Translations under genes and position numbers: made by a program
Notes under the pieces: generated by a model
Told to the model about the DNA's origin: nothing
Databases searched by the model: none
The model's input: only the letters and a program-made list of their open reading frames with translations
Part shown: one piece after another, positions 45,304 to 54,717 of the stretch
Position numbering within the stretch: position 1 is the first letter of the stretch
How the letters are laid out: each line of letters opens with the position of its first letter
Source of the DNA: Chitinophaga chungangae
GTDB taxonomy: Bacteria; Bacteroidota; Bacteroidia; Chitinophagales; Chitinophagaceae
DNA: 64,000 nucleotides
Direction of reading: 5' to 3'
NCBI RefSeq assembly: GCF_017742215.1
Contig: NZ_JAGHKP010000002.1
Location: 530,737-594,736 of the forward strand

Positions 45304-45819
45304 CTATTCTTTTTTGTTCATCTTCATGATGATCTGCGCAAGGTCCTGCTCAACGGATTCTTTCGAATTGCCGGAGATGCGGCCTTCTTCTTTACCGTCG
45401 CGCATAACGAGGATAACGGGCAGGCGTTTCACTTTGTAACCGTCCGCCACGGTGTTGCCGGTGTTGCCGGAATTGTCCGCGCCGTACATGTGAATGCTTT
45501 CTTCGGGCACGCTGGCGAGGATCATCACTTTATAAAAGCGGCCGAGCAGGCTCTGGCTGGCTTCGTCGGTGGTGTTTACCAGCGCCACCAGCTGTATTTT
45601 GTCTTTATTGGATTTGATATAATTGACCATCGTCGCATTGGCGTCGTACCGGTTCACGCCGCTGTGGAACCACGCAAACGCGGAATCGGCCAGCAGCTCC
45701 TTCATTTTAAATTCTCCTTTCAGCTGTTTGCCCTGTGCCGCATGGCTGTGGCTGCTTTGTGCCATGGTCACCGAGCTGAGCAACAGTCCGCACCCCAATA
45801 ATACTTTGTGTAATCGCAT
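45304..45819 (-). CDS. Secreted thioredoxin-fold protein without CxxC
   Basis: 171 aa with signal peptide (SSVTMAQ). The mature part has a thioredoxin-like layout: WFHSGVNRYDANATMVNYIK where the active site would lie, and the cis-Pro-like segment VKRLPVILVMRDGKEEGRISG. No cysteine pair, so no disulfide chemistry. Its start is 10 nt after the MerR stop, suggesting co-transcription. Confidence 0.75.
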   Translation of the reverse strand: MRLHKVLLGCGLLLSSVTMAQSSHSHAAQGKQLKGEFKMKELLADSAFAWFHSGVNRYDANATMVNYIKSNKDKIQLVALVNTTDEASQSLLGRFYKVMILASVPEESIHMYGADNSGNTGNTVADGYKVKRLPVILVMRDGKEEGRISGNSKESVEQDLAQIIMKMNKKE

Positions 45820-45829
45820 AGTTTGTGAT

Positions 45830-46375
45830 TTATAATTGATCTTTTAACTCTGTCAGGAATTGCCGCACTTTTTGCAGGCTTTTGATCATTTCGAAGTTCC
45901 GGGAAGCGGACCGTTTGTCTTCCCGCAGCTTCTGTTTCGCCCCTTCTATCGTGTATTTCCGCTCGCGCAGGAGGTGATAGATGAGTTTCAGGTTGTGAAT
46001 GTCTTCCTGCCGGAAAAGGCGGTCGCCCTTGCGGTTCTTTTTGGGTTGAAGAATATCGAATTCATTTTCCCAATAACGGATGAGAGACGTATTCACGCGG
46101 AACATGCCGGCTACTTCGCTGATGGAATAGTACTGCTTGTCGAGCGTGAGTTTTTCCAGCTCCTGGATCACATGCGGGTCGCCCGCCAGTTCTTTCAGAC
46201 TTTTGCGGCCTCTTTTTTTGCCTTTCGGCGGAGTTCCGTCTGCTGGAAGGGCGGCTTCCGCACCGTCTGCCCCGGTTTCCCCGTTCTCACCCTCCTGGGT
46301 GTTGCGGGCCGGCGTTTTTGCTGGTGCGGGCTTTTGCGGCTCGGCGGCTCCGAATAGGTCCAGTTGCTGCATCAT
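45830..46375 (-). CDS. MerR-family transcriptional regulator with AT-hook-like tail
   Basis: 181 aa. A low-complexity acidic/Pro-rich start contains the basic GKKRGRKS, reminiscent of an AT-hook. The MerR winged helix is YYSISEVAGMFRVNTSLIRYWENEFDILQPKKNRKGDRLFRQEDI. A coiled-coil tail (EMIKSLQKVRQFLTELKDQL) follows. It reads toward the thioredoxin-fold gene. Confidence 0.9.
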   Translation of the reverse strand: MMQQLDLFGAAEPQKPAPAKTPARNTQEGENGETGADGAEAALPADGTPPKGKKRGRKSLKELAGDPHVIQELEKLTLDKQYYSISEVAGMFRVNTSLIRYWENEFDILQPKKNRKGDRLFRQEDIHNLKLIYHLLRERKYTIEGAKQKLREDKRSASRNFEMIKSLQKVRQFLTELKDQL

Positions 46376-46469
46376 AACCGAAATGAATTGTATGGATAAA
46401 AAGAATACAGGTACAATATTACGGAATCCCTTTTATCACAACCCGCCTTTTCCTCCAATAATCATTCCA

Positions 46470-47441
46470 TTAATCGAAAGACTGGTTGCCAGACCGTGCG
46501 ATCTTCAGCATGCGGTCGAATTGTTCGGGCGTGAGATCGTTATAGAAGAAATAAACGGGATCTACTTTCGAGCCGTTTTTCATGACTTCGTAATGGCAAT
46601 GCGGGCCGGTGGATTTGCCGGTGCTGCCTACCCAGCCGAGCACGTCGCCGCGTTTCACCTGCTGGCCGCGTTTTACTTTCATGCGCACCATGTGGCCATA
46701 CAGGGATTTGTAGCCGTAGCCATGGTTCACCACCACATGGTTGCCGTACCCCACGTCGCTCAGGCTCGCTTCTTCGATGGTACCGTCTCCGGTGGCGTAA
46801 ATGGGCGTGCCGGAAGGCGCGGTGAAATCGAGGCCGCTGTGGAATTTCATCGTTTTGTAAATGGGATCGATGCGGTAACCGAAGCCCGAGGCGATACGGT
46901 CGAGGTCTTTATTGGATACCGGCTGGATGGCGGGAATGGAAGCCAGCATTTTTTGTTTGTTCTTGATCAGGTCTTCGATCTGCAGGTAGGATTTCTGCTG
47001 CGCTTTCATGCGGTTGCCCAGTTCGGCCAGCATTTTGGACGAAGCGGCGATGATCTCGTTGTTGGGCTTGCCGGCCAGTTCGGTATTTTCTTCTTCTTTG
47101 GCGGATTTGCCCGCGCGCACGCTATCCGCTATGGGCGCGGCTTCGAAGATGACGCGGTAAATTTCGTTGTCGCGGTGCTGCAGCTCATCAAGCGAGGTCT
47201 TCATTTCGGCCATGCGGTTTTTCAGCCCGTCGTATTCCTCTTTCATACTCTCAATATCCTGCCGCAGGAACTTCTCCTTGGGCGATTCCAGGAAACGGTA
47301 CGCCACGGACAGGAACAGGATGCCGGTAACGATGGCGGCGGACAGGAAGCCGAGTATACGGAGAATCTTCACCCGCACCGACACTACGAGCTTTTCGTAT
47401 TTAAGCGTTTGAGTATTGTAGAAATATTTGACCTTCTTCAT
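46470..47441 (-). CDS. M23 family metallopeptidase (cell-wall endopeptidase type)
   Basis: 323 aa. One N-terminal membrane helix (ILRILGFLSAAIVTGILFLSV), a coiled-coil (about 55-90, EEYDGLKNRMAEMKTSLDEL) and a lysostaphin-type catalytic domain with zinc site HSGLD and GPHCHYEV, plus LYGHMV. Active-site residues are intact, so it should cleave peptidoglycan cross-links in the periplasm. Upstream of MerR by 94 nt. Confidence 0.95.
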   Translation of the reverse strand: MKKVKYFYNTQTLKYEKLVVSVRVKILRILGFLSAAIVTGILFLSVAYRFLESPKEKFLRQDIESMKEEYDGLKNRMAEMKTSLDELQHRDNEIYRVIFEAAPIADSVRAGKSAKEEENTELAGKPNNEIIAASSKMLAELGNRMKAQQKSYLQIEDLIKNKQKMLASIPAIQPVSNKDLDRIASGFGYRIDPIYKTMKFHSGLDFTAPSGTPIYATGDGTIEEASLSDVGYGNHVVVNHGYGYKSLYGHMVRMKVKRGQQVKRGDVLGWVGSTGKSTGPHCHYEVMKNGSKVDPVYFFYNDLTPEQFDRMLKIARSGNQSFD

Positions 47442-47762
47442 GAACCATAAGGGTTGATACGGTGCGCGAATGATAAGACGCGCTGCCTGATTTTATGTAT
47501 TCAGTGCATTCCCCGGCTATTTTTCACAGGAAAACGGCGGTTATGCCTTGTTTTTGATTATTTCAATATTTTTGCACCGCATTCAACCTACGCTTAAAAT
47601 TGTTACGGTTAAACCGGAAGTGCGCAAACCTAATGGAAATAGGTTAAAACATCAACCTTTTGAGTCTCAATTTCCCGGCGGGCCACTTTGCGATAACTAC
47701 AAATTAAAGGGAAATTTGGGATGGATGCAATTAAATTAGATATTAATACTCAGTAATATTTT
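47442..47762. other. Divergent region and alaS leader
   Basis: 321 bp with no gene. A TATTTTTG box (47567-47574, followed by CACC) drives alaS with a TTG 16 nt upstream, leaving about 180 nt of leader. The leader can form a small hairpin AACCTA-atggaaa-TAGGTT (about 47628-47646). A short open frame (47548-47739) starts inside the promoter and looks spurious. Confidence 0.55.
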
Positions 47763-50378
47763 ATGACCGCAGCCGAGATCAGACAACAATTCCTTGATTT
47801 TTTCGCTTCAAAAGGGCACCAGATAGTGCCCAGCGCGCCTATCGTGCTTAAAAACGACCCCACCCTCAAGTTTACCAACGCGGGGATGAACCAGTTCAAA
47901 GACATTTTTCTCGGCAACAAACCCGCTGTATATAAACGCGTGGCAGACACTCAAAAGTGCCTTCGCGTAAGCGGCAAACACAACGACCTGGAAGAAGTGG
48001 GCATAGACACCTATCACCATACCATGTTCGAAATGCTGGGCAATTGGAGCTTTGGGGACTATTTTAAAAAAGAGGCCATCCAATGGAGCTGGGAGCTGCT
48101 CACCGAAGTGTACAAACTGCCGAAAGACCGGTTGTATGTGACTGTGTTTGAAGGAGATAAGAACGAAGACCTGGAGCCCGACGCCGAGGCCCGCGATTAC
48201 TGGAGACAGTACGTGGCCGAAGACCGCATCCTGCTGGGCAATAAAAAAGACAACTTCTGGGAAATGGGCGATACCGGCCCCTGCGGCCCCTGCACGGAGA
48301 TCCATGTGGATTGCCGTACCGATGAGGAAAGGGCCAAAATTCCCGGCAAAGACCTGGTGAACAACGATCATCCCCAGGTTATCGAGATATGGAACAACGT
48401 GTTCATGCAGTTCAACCGCCTGAAAGATAAAAGCCTGGAGCCGCTGCCCGCCAAACATGTGGACACCGGCATGGGTTTCGAGCGCCTCGTGCGTGTGCTG
48501 CAGGGCAAACAGAGCAATTACGATACGGACGTGTTCATGCCGCTGATCGCCGCTACTGAAAAACTTTGCGGCAAACAATACGGGCAGTCCGAAAAAACGG
48601 ACATCGCTTTCCGCGTGATCGCAGACCACATCAGGGCGATCTGTTTCGCGATCGCAGACGGGCAGCTGCCTTCTAACACCGAAGCCGGTTACGTGATCCG
48701 CCGCATTTTGCGCCGGGCCGTGCGTTATTATTTTTCTTTCCTCGACGTGAAAAAACCCTTGCTGCATGAGCTGGTGCCCGTGCTGGGCGCGCAGTTCGCC
48801 CATGTATTCCCCGAGCTGGCGCAGCAGGCCGATTTCGTGAAGAAGGTCGTATTTGAAGAAGAGAATAGTTTCCTCCGCACGCTGGACAGCGGCCTCGGCC
48901 GGCTGGACACTATATTCGCCGCTGCCGCCAACAAAAACATCGAAGGCCCTGTGGCCTTTGAATTGTACGATACATACGGTTTCCCGTTCGACCTCACCCA
49001 ACTGATCGCTTCCGAAAAAGGCTACTCGGTAGACGAGCCCGGTTTTAAAGCGGAACTGGAAAAACAAAAAGCCCGCTCCCGCGCCGCCACCGAGCTGGAC
49101 ATGGGCGACTGGACGCTCCTGCAGGAACAGCCTTCCGGCGTTTTTATCGGCTACACGCAGTTGAGCGCGGAAGCGAAAGTGCTGAAATACCGCAAGATCA
49201 AATCCAAAGGAAAAGAACAGTATCAAATTGTGCTCGACCAGACGCCTTTCTACGCCGAAAGCGGCGGCCAGGTGGGCGATACCGGCGTATTGCGTTTCAA
49301 CGGCGAAACCATTGCCGTAACCGATACCAAAAAAGAGAACGACCTGATCGTGCATTTCGTAGACAGCCTGCCTTCGAAGATCGAAGGCACGGTACTGGCC
49401 GAAGTGGACGCCCCCAAACGGCAGGACACTGCGCGCCATCACTCCGCCACGCACCTGCTGCACGCCGCACTGCGCCAGGTTTTAGGCACGCATGTGGCGC
49501 AGAAAGGCTCACTCGTGAATGCCGATTACCTGCGGTTCGACTTCAGTCATTTCGCCAAGGTAACCGACGAAGAACTGGCTGCCATTGAAACCGTCGTAAA
49601 CCAAAAGATCCGGGAAAACATTCCCGTAGTGATAAAAGAACTGCCGCGCGAAGAAGCCCTGAAACTGGGCGCCATGGCCCTCTTCGGCGAGAAGTACGGA
49701 GAAACTGTGCGCGTGGTGACCATCGACCCGGCTTATTCCATTGAGCTGTGCGGCGGTACGCATGTGGGTGATACCGGTGAGCTGGGACTGTTCAAATTTA
49801 CGGCTGAAAGCGCCGTAGCGGCGGGCGTTCGCAGGGTGGAAGCCCTCACCGGCGCCAAAGCGGAAACATATGTGAACGAACAGCTGGCGCAGCTGAAAGA
49901 GATCAAAGCGCTGATCAAAAACCCGAAAGAGCCCGCCAAAACAATAGAAACGCTGATCGCCGACAAAACGGCGCTGGAAAAACAAATGGCTTCGCTGGAA
50001 CAGAAACAGGCGGCGCAGCTGGCGGCAACCTTGCCACAGCAGGCGGTGCAGGTAAACGGCGTGCATTTCCTCGGCGCAACGGTGGAAGCGGCCAGTGCAG
50101 ACATGCTCCGCAATGTGGCGGCTTCGCTGAAAGACCTTTTGGCGGCGCCGTTCCTGGTAACGCTGGTGGCGAATGTCGGCGGCAAGGCGCAGGTTTCCAT
50201 ATTGCTGTCAGACGATCTCGTGAAATCCAAAGGCCTGAACGCGCAGAAGATCATCAAAGAGCACGTGGCTGGCCTGATCAAAGGCGGCGGCGGCGGTCAG
50301 CCCACGCAGGCGAATGCCGGCGGCCAGGACGTAAGCCAGCTCCAGCAGGTGATCGAGAAGGTGAAAGGGATTTTGTGA
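47763..50378 (+). CDS. alaS: Alanyl-tRNA synthetase
   Basis: 871 aa. Class II catalytic domain HHTMFEMLGNWSFGDYFKKE, the editing domain HSATHLLHAALRQVLG (from about residue 560) and zinc/editing CGGTHV (near 663), then the C-Ala region with KGGGGGQPTQANAGGQD. Full length, no gap. A terminator follows at 50401. Confidence 0.98.
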   Translation: MTAAEIRQQFLDFFASKGHQIVPSAPIVLKNDPTLKFTNAGMNQFKDIFLGNKPAVYKRVADTQKCLRVSGKHNDLEEVGIDTYHHTMFEMLGNWSFGDYFKKEAIQWSWELLTEVYKLPKDRLYVTVFEGDKNEDLEPDAEARDYWRQYVAEDRILLGNKKDNFWEMGDTGPCGPCTEIHVDCRTDEERAKIPGKDLVNNDHPQVIEIWNNVFMQFNRLKDKSLEPLPAKHVDTGMGFERLVRVLQGKQSNYDTDVFMPLIAATEKLCGKQYGQSEKTDIAFRVIADHIRAICFAIADGQLPSNTEAGYVIRRILRRAVRYYFSFLDVKKPLLHELVPVLGAQFAHVFPELAQQADFVKKVVFEEENSFLRTLDSGLGRLDTIFAAAANKNIEGPVAFELYDTYGFPFDLTQLIASEKGYSVDEPGFKAELEKQKARSRAATELDMGDWTLLQEQPSGVFIGYTQLSAEAKVLKYRKIKSKGKEQYQIVLDQTPFYAESGGQVGDTGVLRFNGETIAVTDTKKENDLIVHFVDSLPSKIEGTVLAEVDAPKRQDTARHHSATHLLHAALRQVLGTHVAQKGSLVNADYLRFDFSHFAKVTDEELAAIETVVNQKIRENIPVVIKELPREEALKLGAMALFGEKYGETVRVVTIDPAYSIELCGGTHVGDTGELGLFKFTAESAVAAGVRRVEALTGAKAETYVNEQLAQLKEIKALIKNPKEPAKTIETLIADKTALEKQMASLEQKQAAQLAATLPQQAVQVNGVHFLGATVEAASADMLRNVAASLKDLLAAPFLVTLVANVGGKAQVSILLSDDLVKSKGLNAQKIIKEHVAGLIKGGGGGQPTQANAGGQDVSQLQQVIEKVKGIL

Positions 50379-50400
50379 AAATTTTGATCGATATATTTGA

Positions 50401-50433
50401 ACGGGCTTCCATTGGGAGCCCGTTTTTTATTTA
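50401..50433 (+). terminator. alaS terminator
   Basis: ACGGGCTTCC / GGGAGCCCGT, 10 bp with loop ATTG, followed by TTTTTT. Confidence 0.9.
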
Positions 50434-50515
50434 ATCCCCTGCAACGACTTCCCTTTTTAACAATCCCTTAAACCCATACGCCCGTTTTTAACATTTTTTT
50501 ACCTCTATATCCTGC

Positions 50516-50523
50516 TAAATTTG
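50516..50523 (+). promoter_or_regulatory. TAnnTTTG promoter box for the PDZ gene
   Basis: TAAATTTG followed by CCC, 19 nt before the ATG. Confidence 0.55.
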
Positions 50524-50542
50524 CCCAAAAACAATTACTGCT

Positions 50543-51529
50543 ATGCGCAAAATATTGTACGCTTTCAGCTTTGGCCTCATCGCCATCGCAACAACGGTTC
50601 TCCCGGCACAGGCCCAGGAAAAACGTTCCGGTAAACTGGGAGAGTATGATGAGATCGTCATCAAACGCAAAGGCGGCGCCAAAGACGCCAAGGTAACCGT
50701 GGAAATAAAAGACGGCGAAGTATTGATCGACGGTAAAAAAATGGACGAATACAAAAACGGCGACATCATCGTTCAACGCCGGAGGATCGTTCCGAGAAAC
50801 GGCAATAACTTCGGCAACGGCGGCGTTCAGTTCTTCAACGATGACGAAGACAGCGACCTCCGCATCACACCCGGCTCCGCCGTGCTCGGTGTGATCACCG
50901 AAAAGAAAGAAGCGGCCGGCGCCACCGTGCAATCCGTGGCTGAAGGCAGCGCGGCAGACAAAGCCGGCCTTAAGGAAGGCGATGTGATCACCAAAGTGAA
51001 CGATAAAAAAATATCCGAACCGCAGGACCTTTTTGAAACCATCGGCGCATTAAAGCCGGGCGACAAAATAACCGTTACTTACCTGCGCGATAAAAAAGAA
51101 CAGAAAACAGACGCCACGCTGGGCAAACGGGCTTCCGTAACGCCGCGCAGCTTCGGCCTCAGCCCTGAAGGCGGCGATATGAGCCCTTTCCGTTTCCGGA
51201 TGCCGCAGGCGCCCAACAACCGCCCCTTCGACCGTTATTTCCCTGAAAGGGCCCCGTCGCTGGGCCTTTCCGTTCAGGACACCGAAGAAGGCAACGGCGC
51301 AACCGTAACCGATGTGAAAGAAGGTTCGGCCGCCGAAAAAGCAGGTTTCAAAAAAGGCGACCTTATTACCGAACTGGCGGGCGAGCCCGTGAAAAACGCG
51401 CGTGATATGGCGGAAGCATACCGCGGCAACAACGGCAAAACCACCATCACCGCGAAAGGTTCCCGCAACGGCGCGGCGCAGAATTACACTATCAAGGTGC
51501 CAAAAAACCTGCACACGGAGAACTTATAA
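50543..51529 (+). CDS. Secreted protein with two PDZ domains
   Basis: 328 aa. The signal peptide ends near PAQAQE. A charged KRSGKLGEYDEIVIKRKGG segment is followed by PDZ1 (about 110-200, AVLGVITEKK, SAADKAGLKEGDVITKVNDK) and PDZ2 (about 235-320, LGLSVQDTEEG, SAAEKAGFKKGDLITELAGE). No protease domain, unlike HtrA. It probably scaffolds or binds C-termini of envelope proteins. Confidence 0.9.
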   Translation: MRKILYAFSFGLIAIATTVLPAQAQEKRSGKLGEYDEIVIKRKGGAKDAKVTVEIKDGEVLIDGKKMDEYKNGDIIVQRRRIVPRNGNNFGNGGVQFFNDDEDSDLRITPGSAVLGVITEKKEAAGATVQSVAEGSAADKAGLKEGDVITKVNDKKISEPQDLFETIGALKPGDKITVTYLRDKKEQKTDATLGKRASVTPRSFGLSPEGGDMSPFRFRMPQAPNNRPFDRYFPERAPSLGLSVQDTEEGNGATVTDVKEGSAAEKAGFKKGDLITELAGEPVKNARDMAEAYRGNNGKTTITAKGSRNGAAQNYTIKVPKNLHTENL

Positions 51530-51572
51530 AAATTGTAAGGCAGATTATAGTTTAAGTGTAAGCAAAGAGAAG

Positions 51573-51600
51573 CGGCCCGGTTATCCGGGCCGTTTTTATT
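51573..51600 (+). terminator. PDZ-gene terminator
   Basis: CGGCCCGG / CCGGGCCG, 8-bp stem with TTAT loop then TTTTT. It overlaps the ALDH stop. Confidence 0.85.
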
Positions 51601-52966
51601 TCTGTATCATCTTCAGCAGTTTCAGTTTGTTGTTGAACGGCGGGTATTTCATCGGAACATCCAGCCAGGTGGCGGTTTTGAGCACGCCTTTTTCGTGGGT
51701 AAACTCGTTGAAGCTGTTACGGCCGTGGTAGCGGCCCATACCGCTGTAGCCGACGCCGCCGAAGGGCAGCTCTATGTTCGCAAAATGCACCAGTGTGTTG
51801 TTGATGCAGCCGCCGCCGAAAGCTACTTTTTCGATAAACGCCTGTTCGGTCCTTCTGCTGCTGGAAAACACATAAAGCGCCAACGGGTACGGGTTTTGGG
51901 CGATCATGCCGATCGCTTCGGCGGTAGTTTTATAAGGGATCACGGGTAACACCGGCCCGAAAATTTCTTCTTTCATCACCGGCGATTCAAAAGACACGTC
52001 CGTCAGGATCGTGGGAGCGATATATTTGTCGCTGCGCTCGGTTTGCCCGCCGGTGAACACTTTCCCCTGCTGCAGGTACGAGGCTACCTGGTCGAACCGT
52101 TTTTCGTTGATCATTCGAGGGTAGTCGGGACTGTTCGCGGGGTTTTCGCCAAAAAACTGATGAATGGCAGATTTCATGTGCTCCATCAACCGGTCCGCCA
52201 CCTTTTCGTGCGCCAGCACATAATCCGGCGCGATGCAGGTTTGCCCGGCATTCCAGCATTTGCCCCAGATGATGCGTTTCGCGGCGGTTTTCAGATCGGC
52301 GCGCTCGTCTACGATGCAGGGGCTTTTGCCGCCCAGCTCCAGCGTTACGGGGCTGAGATGCGGCGCGGCCATTTCCAGTATCTTTTTGCCGACGGGAATG
52401 CTGCCGGTGAAAAAAATATGATCGAAGCGATGTTGCATCAGCCCGGGGATCACCACATGCCCTTCTCCCGTTACCACGGCCACCAGCTCCGGTTTAAACG
52501 CGTCGGCGATCACTTTGCGGATAACGGCTTCCGTGGCGGGCGCCAGTTCTGACGGTTTCAGGATAGCGCAGTTGCCCGCCGCGATGGCGCCTATCAAAGG
52601 GTTAATCAGCAATTGAAAAGGATAGTTCCAGGGGCCGATCAGCAGGGTAAGCCCTTTCGGTTCGCGGTAAATAACGCTGCCGGAAGGGTAATGCATCAGC
52701 GGGGAGCTCACCGGCACGGGTTTCATCCATTGGCGGAGATGGGCGAGGGTATGGTCGATTTCCTCGTATAACAGCCCGATTTCGCTGCCGTACGCTTCCA
52801 CGGGCGCTTTCCTCATATCGGCGTGCAAAGCGGCCAATATCTCGTTCTCGTGCCGTTTAATGGCCTTTCTTAACTCTTTCAGCTGCGTTTTACGGAAGGA
52901 TAGCGGCCGGGTGGCGCCCGAAGCGAAGTAGCTGCGCTGGGCCTGGTAAATGTCGTGGATCGTCAT
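51596..52966 (-). CDS. Aldehyde dehydrogenase, class-3/coniferyl-type
   Basis: 456 aa. Oxidises aldehydes with NAD(P). Motifs: GPWNYPFQLLINPLIGAI, NCAILKPSEL, ELGGKSPCIVDE and catalytic Cys in NAGQTCIAPDY (near residue 244). Length fits the short class-3/AldH group (fatty or aromatic aldehydes). The C-terminus ends NKLKLLKMIQK. Monocistronic, divergent from gatB. Confidence 0.93.
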   Translation of the reverse strand: MTIHDIYQAQRSYFASGATRPLSFRKTQLKELRKAIKRHENEILAALHADMRKAPVEAYGSEIGLLYEEIDHTLAHLRQWMKPVPVSSPLMHYPSGSVIYREPKGLTLLIGPWNYPFQLLINPLIGAIAAGNCAILKPSELAPATEAVIRKVIADAFKPELVAVVTGEGHVVIPGLMQHRFDHIFFTGSIPVGKKILEMAAPHLSPVTLELGGKSPCIVDERADLKTAAKRIIWGKCWNAGQTCIAPDYVLAHEKVADRLMEHMKSAIHQFFGENPANSPDYPRMINEKRFDQVASYLQQGKVFTGGQTERSDKYIAPTILTDVSFESPVMKEEIFGPVLPVIPYKTTAEAIGMIAQNPYPLALYVFSSSRRTEQAFIEKVAFGGGCINNTLVHFANIELPFGGVGYSGMGRYHGRNSFNEFTHEKGVLKTATWLDVPMKYPPFNNKLKLLKMIQK

Positions 52967-53024
52967 GCGGATATTGCTTACTTATACAATTTCGTGAAAA
53001 TTCCCTGCTTTTTTGCAGTTTGAA

Positions 53025-53032
53025 TATCTTTG
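53025..53032 (+). promoter_or_regulatory. TAnnTTTG promoter box for gatB
   Basis: TATCTTTG followed by TGCG, 26 nt before the ATG, leaving an AGGAAG ribosome-binding site. Confidence 0.55.
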
Positions 53033-53058
53033 TGCGAATCAGCAGGAAGAAAATCAAT

Positions 53059-54516
53059 ATGAGCGCGAGCATCGATTATAACAAGTATGAAGCGGTAATT
53101 GGCCTTGAAGTGCATGCCCAGCTGCAAACCGAAAGCAAGCTGTTCAGCAGCGACAGCGCGGCTTTTGGCGGTTTGCCCAACACCCATATCAGCCCGGTGA
53201 CCCTGGGCCATCCCGGCACCCTGCCCTTTCTCAACGGAAAGGCCGTAGAGCTCGCCATCAGGCTGGGTTTCGCCTGCCATTGCGAGATCGAAAAAGAGAA
53301 CTTTTTCGCCCGTAAGAACTACTTCTACCCCGATCTCCCGAAAGGGTACCAGATCAGCCAGCATACGGCGCCCATCTGCATTGGCGGATACGTGCCCATT
53401 TTTATCGACGGAAAGGCCCGCAACGTGCAGCTCAACCGCATCCACCTCGAAGAAGACGCCGGTAAAAGCATGCACGACCAGGACCCGGAAAACACCATGG
53501 TGGACTACAACCGCGCCGGCGTTCCCCTCGTGGAGATCGTTACAGAGCCGGATATCCATAATGCGGACGAAGCGTACGCCTATCTCACCGAGTTGCGCCG
53601 CCTCGTACGCTGGCTGGAAGTGTGCGACGGGAATATGGAAGAAGGCTCCATGCGCTGCGACGCCAACATTTCCATCCGCCCCAAAGGCGCTACCACATTG
53701 GGCACCAAGGTGGAAGTGAAAAACATGAACTCCATCCGCAACGTGAAACGCGCGATCGAGAACGAGATCAAACGCCAGGTAGAACTGACCGAACAGGGCG
53801 GGCACATCGTGCAGGAAACACGCAGCTTCGACGCGTCGAACGGCAGCTCTTTCCCGCTGCGGTCGAAGGAAGAAGCCAACGATTACCGTTATTTCCCCGA
53901 GCCGGACCTCGCGCCTTTCCATCTTACCGACGACTTTCTCGCGGGCATCAAAGCCGCGCTGCCGGAGCTTCCTGAAGAAAAAGTGACCCGTTATACCGGC
54001 CAGCTCGGCCTTCGTGAATACGACGCCCGCGTGATCGCCGACGATAAACCCACCGCCGAATATTTCGAAGCCCTTTCAGCCGCCACCCCGCACCTGCAGG
54101 CAGCCGCCAACTGGATGCTGGGCCCGGTAAAATCATGGCTGAATGAAAACGGCGCCGACATTTCCGCTTTCCCCGTAAAACCCGCTGCCCTGGCTGATCT
54201 GATCGCCATTATCGCAGACGGAAAAGTGAACTTCTCCATCGCTTCCAGCCGCATATTGCCCGCAATGATCGCGGAACCGGGCAAAACGCCGCTTGCCATC
54301 GCTACCGCGCTCAACCTGATACAGGACACGGACGAGGGCAGCATTCTGCCGGTGATCGACGAAGTGCTGGCAAAATACCCGGCGAAAGTGGCCGAGTTCA
54401 GGTCCGGCAAAAAAGGCCTGATCGGGCTGTTTGTGGGAGAAGTGATGAAACTCAGCGGCGGAAAGGCGGACCCGAAACTTACCAACGAATTGTTAATGAA
54501 GCGCTTAAACGCTTAA
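53059..54516 (+). CDS. gatB: Aspartyl/glutamyl-tRNA(Asn/Gln) amidotransferase subunit B
   Basis: 485 aa from MSASIDYNKYEAVIGLEVH (53059; AGGAAG precedes it). The GatB N-terminal catalytic region shows EAVIGLEVHAQL, HPGTLPFLN, RKNYFYPDLPKGYQI and GSMRCDANIS; the C-terminal YqeY-like tail is seen in the final LTNELLMKRLNA. It activates mischarged tRNA for amidation with GatA and GatC, which are not in the window. Confidence 0.97.
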   Translation: MSASIDYNKYEAVIGLEVHAQLQTESKLFSSDSAAFGGLPNTHISPVTLGHPGTLPFLNGKAVELAIRLGFACHCEIEKENFFARKNYFYPDLPKGYQISQHTAPICIGGYVPIFIDGKARNVQLNRIHLEEDAGKSMHDQDPENTMVDYNRAGVPLVEIVTEPDIHNADEAYAYLTELRRLVRWLEVCDGNMEEGSMRCDANISIRPKGATTLGTKVEVKNMNSIRNVKRAIENEIKRQVELTEQGGHIVQETRSFDASNGSSFPLRSKEEANDYRYFPEPDLAPFHLTDDFLAGIKAALPELPEEKVTRYTGQLGLREYDARVIADDKPTAEYFEALSAATPHLQAAANWMLGPVKSWLNENGADISAFPVKPAALADLIAIIADGKVNFSIASSRILPAMIAEPGKTPLAIATALNLIQDTDEGSILPVIDEVLAKYPAKVAEFRSGKKGLIGLFVGEVMKLSGGKADPKLTNELLMKRLNA

Positions 54517-54680
54517 CAAGCCGTTCATCCCAAATAACGTGAATCGCAACCCGCTACTGCCGGGCAGTTGCCGCGGCTTGTTATATGTTACATCCCGTTC
54601 CCGCGGAAATCAGCGCTAACATGCAGTTGCCGGCTACATAATTTTAACAAAACCGGAGCGTGCTTCCGGGTAATTAACCC

Positions 54681-54688
54681 TATTTTTG
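54681..54688 (+). promoter_or_regulatory. TAnnTTTG promoter box for the TlpA-like gene
   Basis: TATTTTTG. The predicted transcript start (about 54693) lies after an upstream in-frame ATG (54691), which supports the downstream ATG at 54718 as the real start. Confidence 0.6.
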
Positions 54689-54717
54689 AAATGAATATCA
54701 GATTTAAAGAAAAGCCC

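Noticed and set aside
47548..47739. 63-residue frame in the alaS leader
   Set aside because: Its start lies upstream of the promoter box and the peptide has no recognisable features.
54568..54717. Longer N-terminus of the TlpA-like gene
   Set aside because: A promoter box at 54681-54688 lies inside it, and the signal peptide with lipobox begins at 54718.
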